Positions 1 through 7,096 of a stretch of 15,756 bases of DNA are shown here, piece by piece. Both the position numbers and the translations under genes were made by a program. The number at the start of each line of letters is the position of its first letter. Within the stretch, counting starts at the first letter, position 1. The stretch comes from JBHJOF01 sp050330055 (GTDB lineage Bacteria > Pseudomonadota > Alphaproteobacteria > Kiloniellales > JAKSDN01), in NCBI GenBank assembly GCA_050330055.1, contig JBHJOF010000323.1, positions 1-15,756 of the forward strand, in the 5' to 3' direction. The notes beneath the pieces are model-generated. The model worked only from the letters and a program-made list of their open reading frames with translations, made no database searches and had not been told where the DNA came from.

Positions 1-99
1 CTGGCCAAGGACTTCGAAGCCACCGTCGCCTCAGCCGAAGCCTTCCTCTATGCTGCCTCTGTCATGCTGCTCACGCGGCGCCTGGCACGCTCAACATGA
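1..99 (+). CDS. IS5-family transposase, C-terminal fragment cut by the window edge
   Basis: Frame 1 is open from the first base to a TGA at 97-99 and gives 32 residues ending AEAFLYAASVMLLTRRLARST. The pattern LAKDFE-T-ASAEAF-Y-AS--LLTRRLAR is the characteristic last helix of IS5-group DDE transposases, where the phrase 'asAeaw...I...lltRRLar' closes the protein. Only the tail is visible, so the catalytic residues and the intactness of the gene cannot be judged. It reads towards the leftward operon, and its stop lies 25 bases from the stop codon of the last operon gene, so the two genes converge. The family call is recognition from a short stretch; the subgroup is not assigned. Confidence 0.8.
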   Translation: MAKDFEATVASAEAFLYAASVMLLTRRLARST

Positions 100-118
100 G
101 TTTCGAGTCAGACTCTAA
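98..118 (+). mobile_element. Right terminal sequence of the IS5-like element
   Basis: Directly after the transposase stop lies GAGTTTCGAGTCAGACTC (98-115), which contains the near-perfect palindrome GAGTC-A-GACTC (105-115), followed by CTAA. IS5 elements usually carry their terminal inverted repeat within tens of bases of the transposase stop and duplicate a short T/A-containing target. This is therefore the likely right end, with the junction near 115-118. The left end is outside the window, so neither the matching repeat nor the target duplication can be confirmed. Confidence 0.5.
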
Positions 119-124
119 AAGCTC

Positions 125-2902
125 TCACGGCAGCTCGTAGGGGATGCGACGAATCTCGGCGTTCACGGTGTTTCCGTTGAGATAGAGGGCGGCCAGCACC
201 GTGTAGCGGCCCGATGCCAGCTTGTCGCGGAGATCGAGGCTGAAGGTGCCGTCGTCCTGCGCCCGTCCCCGGCCGGCCAGCGCCACCCGGCCGTCTTCGC
301 CGATGACGACATAGCGGCACTCGGGAATCGAACGGCTGCCGAAGCTGGCGCTGGCTTCCTTGAGCGGCCGGCGAACGATCCGGTAGCTCCGCATGGAGGT
401 CTCGACCGTCTCGACCTCGACCGAGAGGACGATCCCGTCCGCCCCGCTGTCCACCTGGGAAACGTAAGCACGGCGGGGTATCGCATAGGAATCGTACGAG
501 CCTACCCCGAGCGGGTAGTTCGGATCGCGCACGACCTCCAGCACCGTGGCGTCGTCCGACCAGCTCGTGACGACATAGGGCCCGTTGGTGACGAGGAAGT
601 GGCCATGCCTGGCATGGAACGCAAGCAGCGCCTGCCAGCGGCTGCGCGCCTCCGCCGGCGTGACCATGCCGGCCAGCGGATCCGGTAGGTATCCCTCGCG
701 CTCGAACGCCTCGACCAGGGACAGGAGATGCGCCTTCAAGGGCTCTGAGCGGACCGGGTCGAGCCATTCGACGCCGAGGCGGACGGCCTCGTCTTGCGAG
801 AACGCCGCCCAGCCACGGACGACAGCCTCCTCCAGCAGCGCGATCACGTGCCATGGCAGGGGGCTCCACGGCGGCGCCACGGCCGCTGCCGCCTCGACAT
901 CGCCGGCCGGCAGGTCCAAATAGGCCGCCACCACGAGCACTTCGCGGGCATAGGTGAGATCGCCGAACCGTATGGTCTTCGAGGCCGCGTCGACGCCGAG
1001 CAGCTCCAGACCGGCAAGGCCTCGCCGCAAGAGGGCCGTCGCCCTTTCGATCACCGGGTCATAGCGCTCGTCGTCCGCGGACTCGCGCGCTGCCCAGCGG
1101 AAGGCAACGGAGAAAGGATAGAGCAGATCCGCTGCAGTCATCGCGGTGCCGTCGTGGAACGGGGACGCCATGGCACCGTAGGTGAGCTTGGTCGCCACCG
1201 TTCGATTGGCCCCGACCGGGACCAGGCGGCCGCTGCCGAGCTCCGGAAGCAGGGCGTCGGCGGGCACGACCACGGCCTCCGCGCTGGCCGTCGGCGCCAC
1301 CTCGGCTGCGGCCGTAGGCGTCCGTTGCACGAGGGGTTCGGCCATGACCGACAGGCTCGCCACCGTAAAAGCCACCATCAGGGCGGTCAGGGGATACTGG
1401 CTGCGCAGCGCGGGGCGCCGAGCGCCGAAGGTCGCGACCGCCTGCACGTGGGCAAGACACACTGCGACGACGTGTCCCGTGACGATGGCGACGACGGCGG
1501 CATACCAGGCAAAGCGTGCGCCGACCACCGTCAAATCGACCCGGTATCCGGCCGTCCCCAGCAGATCCCAGCCCTGCCCGAAGGGGTCCGAGGCGAGCGG
1601 AATGGCGTGCTGTCCCTGGATCAGGAGATAGGTGAGGTAGTGGGCCAGGTGGTAGCCGATGGCGATCGGCACCAGGGTGAAGGCGAAACGCCGCGCGATG
1701 GCGCCGGTGGCTGGCCGTCCCTCGACCAGCGCCCCCATGGCGCGGCAGGTGGCGAGGTAGACGCCGAGACAGACGAGCCAGAGCCCGACGAGCCCCGAGG
1801 TCCGCACCGCCATCCGGGACAGGTCGCCCGCGGCGGGCACGAGAGGGACGATCAGAGCCTCGAGTTGTCGCCAGGCGGGGGTCACCAGGAGGCCGTCGAA
1901 GAGCACGGTCGAAAGGTAGAGCAGGACCAGGGCGACCATTGAGGCAGACACCGGCTCGTCGCGCAGGAGGCCGACGGCGAAGGGTCGGATCGACCACTCG
2001 CGTTCGGCGGCGGGGACGCGGCTCCAGCAGGTGGTGCAGTTGACGCAGGCGCCGTCCCGGTCGCGGCAGCCGAGACCGCAGGCCGCACAGACCTCGGGCC
2101 GGGCGGTCCTGACCTCGGTCGGCGCGAAGCGGGCCAGCAGCCCGAACACGACGGAAAAGACCTCGCCGTGGCGCAGCCAGCGCTCGCGTCCGAAGAGGAC
2201 CATCCCGGTCCAGGTCCAGAGTGAATAGACGAGCGCCATCCAGGCAAGGTAGGCAGGCGCCGCGGGACGCGGGGAGATCAACTCCGACCAAGCGAACGCG
2301 AGCAGCAGCGCGACCGACGGCCAGACGCCGAGCGATGTGGGATACGGCAGGCCGAAGGCGAGCGCGCGGCCCGGCCGCAAGCGCCGCCATAGGGCCTCGG
2401 CCCAGGCGAAGAGGCTGCGCCAGGGGTTGATGACGGTCCAGAGGTCGCCGATGAAGGCCGAGACGTACGCCAAGCCGACCCAGAAGATGATCCACACCAG
2501 GACCGGCGCGATGTTGCGGAAGGGGTCAGGATTGCCCAGAGATCCCGCCGCCAGAACGAGCAGGAAGAGCAACACCGACGCCAGCTTGAGGACGGTGACG
2601 ACGGCGGGATGGGCGGCAAGGCGGCCCAGGGGATGGGCAAGGAGATTGTACCGCGGGTACCGCCGCGACCAGGCGACATCGCGGACGAATAGTCCGATCA
2701 GCACGAAGGAAACGACGACCGTCGCGGCCGCGCCGCCGAGGTAGAGCCCGAGGGGCAGCGGCAAATCGTAGCGCTCGCCGAAGGCGTGGGCATCGGCCGG
2801 CCCGGCCCCGGCAGCCAGCACCACCGCCCAGGCTGCTGCCCAGGTTGCCGCTTGGCCGAGCCTCCGCCTTGACTGCGCCACTCTTCCCGTTACGCGGGCC
2901 AT
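125..2902 (-). CDS. Polytopic membrane protein with Cys/His clusters fused to an exported SBP5-like 'B' module
   Basis: The product is 925 residues from ATG at 2902, which shares its A with the TGA of the upstream cupredoxin gene (translational coupling). A TTG lies just before it, but the ATG is the better start. Residues 1-40 form a signal-like segment ending PADAHA, so cleavage would leave a mature end at HAFGERYDLP or FGERYDLP. About eleven membrane segments follow (for example near 54-74, 99-119, 131-153, 190-209, 214-237, 319-340, 368-388, 404-428, 464-490 and 504-521). A loop at 272-292 has the cysteine pattern CX2CX3CX6CX2CX2C. Histidines cluster at 418, 421, 432, 477 and 485. From about residue 545 the protein becomes soluble and aligns over its whole length with the C-terminal half of the 793-residue protein at 8245-10626 (VPADALLP, PFHDGT, APPWS-LPWH, FLVTNGPY, YPLGVG, LNGNT). 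The N-terminal region resembles proteins often auto-annotated as fenitrothion hydrolase; no catalytic claim is made. The B module should lie in the periplasm if the signal is cleaved. The function is unknown and a redox or metal role is inference. Confidence 0.85.
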   Translation of the reverse strand: MARVTGRVAQSRRRLGQAATWAAAWAVVLAAGAGPADAHAFGERYDLPLPLGLYLGGAAATVVVSFVLIGLFVRDVAWSRRYPRYNLLAHPLGRLAAHPAVVTVLKLASVLLFLLVLAAGSLGNPDPFRNIAPVLVWIIFWVGLAYVSAFIGDLWTVINPWRSLFAWAEALWRRLRPGRALAFGLPYPTSLGVWPSVALLLAFAWSELISPRPAAPAYLAWMALVYSLWTWTGMVLFGRERWLRHGEVFSVVFGLLARFAPTEVRTARPEVCAACGLGCRDRDGACVNCTTCWSRVPAAEREWSIRPFAVGLLRDEPVSASMVALVLLYLSTVLFDGLLVTPAWRQLEALIVPLVPAAGDLSRMAVRTSGLVGLWLVCLGVYLATCRAMGALVEGRPATGAIARRFAFTLVPIAIGYHLAHYLTYLLIQGQHAIPLASDPFGQGWDLLGTAGYRVDLTVVGARFAWYAAVVAIVTGHVVAVCLAHVQAVATFGARRPALRSQYPLTALMVAFTVASLSVMAEPLVQRTPTAAAEVAPTASAEAVVVPADALLPELGSGRLVPVGANRTVATKLTYGAMASPFHDGTAMTAADLLYPFSVAFRWAARESADDERYDPVIERATALLRRGLAGLELLGVDAASKTIRFGDLTYAREVLVVAAYLDLPAGDVEAAAAVAPPWSPLPWHVIALLEEAVVRGWAAFSQDEAVRLGVEWLDPVRSEPLKAHLLSLVEAFEREGYLPDPLAGMVTPAEARSRWQALLAFHARHGHFLVTNGPYVVTSWSDDATVLEVVRDPNYPLGVGSYDSYAIPRRAYVSQVDSGADGIVLSVEVETVETSMRSYRIVRRPLKEASASFGSRSIPECRYVVIGEDGRVALAGRGRAQDDGTFSLDLRDKLASGRYTVLAALYLNGNTVNAEIRRIPYELP

Positions 2903-3333
2903 CAACGCGGATAGACCTCCAGCTGCGCCAGTGGCGCCTCGTGGCTGTGGCCGGCCGCGGACGTGTGGCTCTCGTCGTGGACATGCACCGAGAACCGCCC
3001 GGTCGCGTGGGCCTCGAACGCCATCTCTGCGACCGCGCCCGACGCCACCCGGCGTTCGATGTCGTAGCCGTGAAGGTGAAGGATCAGGGGCTCGTCGGCG
3101 GTCCAGTGCAGGCGCACGCGGTCGCCTTGCGTGACCCTGATCACCCGGTCCGCTTGCGGCAGCTTGCGGCCCTCGATGCGAAGCTCGAAAACGCGCACCG
3201 CCGCGGCGTCCGATGCCGCGTCCGCTTGATCGGCCCGCGCGCCGCCGCCGACCGCCAAGCCGGTGACGAGAGCCATCATGAGGACGATGGCCATTCTAGC
3301 GCGCCAACCACGCCCGCTGACAGGTTGCTTCAT
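2902..3333 (-). CDS. Exported cupredoxin-like His-rich protein
   Basis: The product is 143 residues. The ATG at 3333 overlaps the TGA of the upstream gene by four bases (ATGA), and its own TGA overlaps the ATG of the downstream membrane protein. Residues 1-35 are a signal peptide: arginines, then a hydrophobic run, then ARA before DQ. The rest is a short beta-rich domain with the cupredoxin pattern: FELRIEGRKL, then VTQGDRVRLHWTADEPLILHLHGYDIE, then a final strand LAQLEVYP. Classical type-1 copper sites need a C-terminal Cys-His-Met loop. Here there is no cysteine in the mature domain, and the last loop instead carries HVHDESHTSAAGHSHE (His 117, 119, 123, 129, 131), in addition to His 86 and 88. 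This suggests a His-only metal site, or a fold that no longer carries blue copper. Its place between module A and the membrane-tethered module B suggests that the three act together in the periplasm. Confidence 0.8.
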   Translation of the reverse strand: MKQPVSGRGWRARMAIVLMMALVTGLAVGGGARADQADAASDAAAVRVFELRIEGRKLPQADRVIRVTQGDRVRLHWTADEPLILHLHGYDIERRVASGAVAEMAFEAHATGRFSVHVHDESHTSAAGHSHEAPLAQLEVYPR

Positions 3334-4469
3334 CGCTCGTTTCCCTCCTGCACCTCGCCGATCCGGTTCAGGATCCAGCCGTCGCTGTAGGGCTCGGGAA
3401 ACAGGGCCGGGTCGCCAATGGCCGACCAGATCAGGCGGCCCGCCTCGTCGCCGAAGCCGGCAAATGGATTCCAGGCGGCCTGTGGCGGCTCCGGGACGCC
3501 GAGCCGGAGCCAGCCGTTCCAGGGGAAGTCCTTCAGCTTGACGGTGCGCAGGAAGATCGGCGCGTTGAGCCCCGCATGGGAATCGTGGGCGATGTTCTCA
3601 ATGCCTTCCGAGTAGGCGTCGCTGTAGTACTCCCTTTTCACGCTGTATCCGGCGACGATGGCCCGGCAGCTGGCGGTCAGCAGCCCCAGCAGCTCGCGCT
3701 CGAGGTTGAGTCTCTCGGTCTCATCGGCGGGTGCGTCCGTTTGCAAACGCGCGACGAGGCGCTCCACCCGCTCGCGCGAGCCCGGATCGTCGAGCGCCGG
3801 GGCCAACAGGAGGGAGGCGTGAAACCAGCCTTCCTTCAGCCATGGGGGCCCGAGCCAGCCGTTGATCGCGAAGCGCTCCGCGGCAACCAGCCCGGCGGCA
3901 TCGACGACCTCGAGGCTGACGTCCCATTCCGCCTCCTCACCGGGCCAGAGCCCGCGCACCAGCCGTTCCGCCTCCGCACCCTCGGCCCGCACCCGCAGGC
4001 CGTCGAGCGGGGCTGCCGGCCCTTCGAGGAGACGCGCCCGGGCAGCAGCGGCCAGATCCGCGTGATGGAGATAGTCGGCGTGGACGGCGGTGATCGGATA
4101 GGGATGAAGCACGAAACCCCGCGGATCTGCGGAGAGGGTCGTGAGAAGCGATCGGACAAGCCCGCACATGGCGTCCTCGGGCTGCGCCCGGGGCGAGCTC
4201 GCATTGACGCGCACGACCAGAAAGGACCCCAGCGATTCCACGTAGCGCAGCGAGTCCGGTACGGGGCCGGCGAATTCGGGCTCTGCCCCGAGGTAGGCCT
4301 GAATTCCGCCCTCTTCGAGCAGGCGCGCGGCCGAGGACGGCGCGACCGCCTCGATGCGGATCTCCTGCGGGTAGTACGACGGATAGAGCGGCGCCTCGTG
4401 GCCGCCACGGGCGGTCGAGGCCGCCACGAACAAAAGCAGGACGAGGGCCGGGACAGCAGGACACTTCAT
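3330..4469 (-). CDS. Exported stand-alone 'A' module, paralogue of the N-terminal half of the 793-residue operon protein
   Basis: The product is 379 residues. ATG at 4469 is chosen because GGAGGAG lies about 8 bases upstream; an in-frame TTG at 4487 would place that site inside the gene. Residues 1-23 form a signal peptide ending near ARGG before HEAP. The mature part aligns from end to end with residues about 45-393 of the product of 8245-10626. Shared blocks are YPSYYP-EI-IEAV (30-42), SLGSFLV (79-85), HPYP-T--HADYLHH (122-136), GPPW-KEGWF (207-216), YSVK-EY (275-281), DSH-GLN-P-FLRTVKLK--PWNG (296-319), AAWNP-AGF-D-AGRLIW (331-348) and DPA (353-355). Histidines 122, 130, 135, 136 and 298 are conserved in both copies. 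No family was recognised with confidence; the last 60 residues look like the opening of a family-5 binding protein fold. It ends cleanly at the module boundary, and the missing partner half sits at the C-terminus of the membrane protein two genes on. The gap to livF is 64 bases. Confidence 0.85.
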   Translation of the reverse strand: MKCPAVPALVLLLFVAASTARGGHEAPLYPSYYPQEIRIEAVAPSSAARLLEEGGIQAYLGAEPEFAGPVPDSLRYVESLGSFLVVRVNASSPRAQPEDAMCGLVRSLLTTLSADPRGFVLHPYPITAVHADYLHHADLAAAARARLLEGPAAPLDGLRVRAEGAEAERLVRGLWPGEEAEWDVSLEVVDAAGLVAAERFAINGWLGPPWLKEGWFHASLLLAPALDDPGSRERVERLVARLQTDAPADETERLNLERELLGLLTASCRAIVAGYSVKREYYSDAYSEGIENIAHDSHAGLNAPIFLRTVKLKDFPWNGWLRLGVPEPPQAAWNPFAGFGDEAGRLIWSAIGDPALFPEPYSDGWILNRIGEVQEGNER

Positions 4470-4533
4470 CGCAACACTCCTCCGCAAGCGCCGAGTTGCC
4501 TTGCGCGCGGACGGGGCTGCGGGGTCGCCTGAG

Positions 4534-5274
4534 TCATCCCCGCAGGGTCTTCTTCACCTCCTCGTTGGTCAGCGCCTCTTCCGGCGTTCCGTGGAAGATG
4601 ATCTCGCCGCGGTCGATGGTGTAGAGGCGATCGGCGATGGCGGCGGCCGCGGGAAGATTCGATTCCGAGAGCAGGAGGGAGATGCCCAGGGCCTTGATCT
4701 TGATGACCGCCTCCCGGAAGCGCGAGACCACCACCGGCGCAAGGCCCTCAAAGGCCTCGTCGAGCAGGAGCAGGCCCGGCGACAGAGCCATGGCGCGCGC
4801 GATGGCCACCATCTTCCGCTGGCCGCCACTCAGGTTGAGCCCTCGCCGGCCGGTAAGGTCGCGAACCTCCGGGAAGACCGAGAACACGCGCTCGTCCACC
4901 GCGTCGCTGTCTTCGGCAGCGGCCTTCGACCGGTCCTCGGACAGCCAACGGCTGATGGCAAGGTTCTCCGCCACGGTCAAATCCGGGAAGACCCCGCAAT
5001 CCTCGGGCGAATAGCCCATGCCCCGGCGTGCACGCTGATGGGCCGGCAGGGAAGTGATGTCCTCGCCGCGGAAGCGGATGGTGCCGGACCTTACCGGAAG
5101 CAGCCCCATGATGCTTTCGATCGTCGTGGTCTTTCCGGCACCATTGCGCCCGACCAGGCACACCACCTCGCCTTCGCCCACGGTCAAGGAGACGCCATGC
5201 AGGATATGGGCGGTCGCCCGGTAGGTATCGATCGCTTCGATCTCGAGCATGCCGGCCAAGTTCCGTTCCTCCAT
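4534..5274 (-). CDS. livF: HAAT-family ABC importer ATPase, LivF type
   Basis: The product is 246 residues, the usual LivF size. It is the second cytoplasmic ATPase of a branched-chain-amino-acid-type importer. Visible motifs are Walker A GRNGAGKT (42-49), the LivF-style switch GYSPEDCGVFPDLTV-ENL (87-105), signature LSGGQ (148-152) and Walker B LLLLDE (168-173). Two positions are odd. The usual DEP after Walker B is DEA (172-174). The H-loop, normally H or, in LivF, Q in VEQN, reads SESN, placing Ser205 at the switch position. The ATG at 5274 shares a base with the livG TGA (TGATG). Met9 at 5250 would give the common MLEI start, but the coupled ATG is preferred. The substrate cannot be deduced; the gene symbol describes the family, not a proven leucine transporter. 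Confidence 0.9.
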   Translation of the reverse strand: MEERNLAGMLEIEAIDTYRATAHILHGVSLTVGEGEVVCLVGRNGAGKTTTIESIMGLLPVRSGTIRFRGEDITSLPAHQRARRGMGYSPEDCGVFPDLTVAENLAISRWLSEDRSKAAAEDSDAVDERVFSVFPEVRDLTGRRGLNLSGGQRKMVAIARAMALSPGLLLLDEAFEGLAPVVVSRFREAVIKIKALGISLLLSESNLPAAAAIADRLYTIDRGEIIFHGTPEEALTNEEVKKTLRG

Positions 5275-6029
5275 CAGGCCGGCGCCGGGCTACCCAGCAG
5301 CGTGGCCGCCACCGTCTCGTTGCGCCGGATCTCATCAGGCGTTCCGTCCGCCAGGATGCGTCCTTCGTGCATGGCGACGATACGGTCAGAGTATTTGAAC
5401 ACCACATCCATGTCGTGTTCAACGATGACCGCCGTCACGTTGCCGGCCCGGACCACCGACGAGACGACGTCCATAATCTGCAGCTTCTCGCGGGTGCTGA
5501 CCCCGCTGGTCGGCTCGTCCAGGAACAAGAGCTTGGGGCGCAGAGCGTAGGCTACCGCCACGTCGAGGAGCTTGCGTTCGCCCTGCGCCAATCCACCCGC
5601 CGGCACGTCGCGCTTAGCCTTCAGCCCGAACTGCGAGAGCAGGTCCAGCGCCTCCTTGGTCACGTCGTCGTCCCGCTCCGCCAGGCTCAGGAGGCTGTGA
5701 GTCTTGCCGTCGCGCGAGAAGATCGACAGCGCGACGTTGTCGAAGGCGGACATGTCGTCGAACAGATTGACGATCTGAAAGCTCCGCGCGATGCCAGCGC
5801 GCATGCGGTCGTAGACTGACGCGAAGGTGATGTCCTGGTCGTAGAACAGGATCTGGCCGTCGTCCGGCAGCAAGAGGGCGCTGATGAGGTTGATCAGCGT
5901 CGTCTTGCCGGCGCCATTGGCGCCGACCAGAGACACGAATTCGCCCTCCGTGACCGTGAAGTCGACGCCGTCGACGGCCCGCGTGTCGCCGAAATGCTTC
6001 TTCAGTTTGACCGTCGTGAGAAGCGTCAT
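5274..6029 (-). CDS. livG: HAAT-family ABC importer ATPase, LivG type
   Basis: The product is 251 residues, typical for LivG. Walker A is GANGAGKT (36-43), the Q-loop is RSFQIVNLF with Gln85 and the characteristic LivG context, the signature is LAQGE (147-151), Walker B is LLFLDE (167-172) and the H-loop is VEHDMDVVF with His205. All core residues are present, so this subunit looks fully competent, unlike its LivF partner with its altered switch residue. The signature LAQGE and the D-loop TSGVSTRE depart slightly from the common LSYGE and TAGLNP. The start overlaps the livM stop by four bases (ATGA), and the stop shares a base with the livF start. The two ATPases are expected to form a heterodimer under the LivH/LivM membrane pair. 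Confidence 0.92.
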   Translation of the reverse strand: MTLLTTVKLKKHFGDTRAVDGVDFTVTEGEFVSLVGANGAGKTTLINLISALLLPDDGQILFYDQDITFASVYDRMRAGIARSFQIVNLFDDMSAFDNVALSIFSRDGKTHSLLSLAERDDDVTKEALDLLSQFGLKAKRDVPAGGLAQGERKLLDVAVAYALRPKLLFLDEPTSGVSTREKLQIMDVVSSVVRAGNVTAVIVEHDMDVVFKYSDRIVAMHEGRILADGTPDEIRRNETVAATLLGSPAPA

Positions 6030-7096
6030 ACCTGCGCCCCTCCCCGAGGTTGCTGATCCTCCGCGACAAGCTGCGCCGCCGGCCCTCCCCAGCGCTTCCG
6101 GAAAAATGCGACGAGCCGCGACGCCGCGCCGACGAGGCCGATCGGCAAGGCCATCACCAGCACCAAGAGGACGAAGCCGAGCAGGAACTGCCAGTATTGA
6201 GTGGTCGCGATGGCATAGGCCTTAAGATAGGTGAACACTACGGCGCCGACGATCGGTCCGGTAAAGTTGCGGAAGCCGCCGAGCAAGGTCATGAAGACGA
6301 TCTCGCCGGAAAACGGCCAGTAGAGAATGTCGGGGGTGACCAAGCCGTTCAGCGGCACCCAGAGAATGCCGGCGAGCCCCGTGAAGCAGCCCGACACCAG
6401 AAACGCGAGCCAGCGGTAGCGTATGATCCGCACGCCCAGGAACCGGGCCCGCACCTCGTTGTCCCGAATCGCCTGCAGCGCCTTGCCGAAGGGCGAATGC
6501 ACGATCACCCACATCAGGACCACGCAGCAGACGAACAGGAACAGCACATAGTAGTAGTAGGCCTGCACGAACGACGGATAGGCGCCGCGACCGGAAAAGT
6601 CGATCAGCCCGCCGAGCAGGGTCAGATTGCTGAAGGGAACCCGAATGCCGTCGGTGCCGCCCGTCACCCAGAAGAACTTGTAGGCCAGCGTCCACAGCAC
6701 CTGCGACAGCGCCAGTGTCAGAACGGCGAAGAAAATCCGGGTGTGGCGCACGCAGATGTAGCCGAAGATTGCCGAGATGGCGCCGGTCATGAGGATGCCG
6801 CCCAGGATGTAGAGCTCCATGGAGCTGACGCCCAAATACCTCACCATGAAAGCCGCCGAATAGGCGCCGAGGCCGAAATAGGCGGAGTGGCCGAACGACA
6901 ACAGGCCCGTAGAGCCCAACAGCAGGTTGAACCCGAGCGCGGCGATGGCGAAGATCAGGCCGTAGGTGAAGAGCTGCGTCTGGTATATGTTGATGAAGCT
7001 CGGCAGCAGCAACAGCACCACTACGACCGGAGCAACCAGAAGCAGCGTGCGTCCCAGCGAGCGGTCGAAGACCTTGGCGATCAGTCTGGCCATCAT
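6026..7096 (-). CDS. livM: HAAT-family ABC importer permease, LivM type
   Basis: The product is 356 residues from ATG at 7096, whose first bases overlap the livH TGA (ATGA). The reading frame stays open for 360 codons further upstream, but that part lies over livH in another frame and is not coding. The protein begins with a positively charged tail and has about ten hydrophobic segments. It holds the LivM hallmark FNLLLGSTGLLSFGHSAYFG (57-75), GGTDGI (146-151) and the ATPase-contacting loop FGKALQAIRDNEVRARFLGV (203-222). The last 25 residues are a cytoplasmic tail. It forms half of the membrane channel with LivH. The assignment is secure at family level (BPD_transp_2); the substrate is unknown. 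Confidence 0.92.
   Translation of the reverse strand: MMARLIAKVFDRSLGRTLLLVAPVVVVLLLLPSFINIYQTQLFTYGLIFAIAALGFNLLLGSTGLLSFGHSAYFGLGAYSAAFMVRYLGVSSMELYILGGILMTGAISAIFGYICVRHTRIFFAVLTLALSQVLWTLAYKFFWVTGGTDGIRVPFSNLTLLGGLIDFSGRGAYPSFVQAYYYYVLFLFVCCVVLMWVIVHSPFGKALQAIRDNEVRARFLGVRIIRYRWLAFLVSGCFTGLAGILWVPLNGLVTPDILYWPFSGEIVFMTLLGGFRNFTGPIVGAVVFTYLKAYAIATTQYWQFLLGFVLLVLVMALPIGLVGAASRLVAFFRKRWGGPAAQLVAEDQQPRGGAQV

Noticed and set aside
1059..2495. Minus-strand open frame (478 codons) overlapping the membrane protein
   Set aside because: Out-of-frame shadow, Arg/Pro-rich, while the frame of the 925-residue protein shows membrane segments and paralogy.
125..2902. Calling the membrane protein a fenitrothion (organophosphate) hydrolase
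   Set aside because: That label circulates for look-alike N-terminal regions, but no catalytic residues are visible and the operon context points to uptake; the function is left open.
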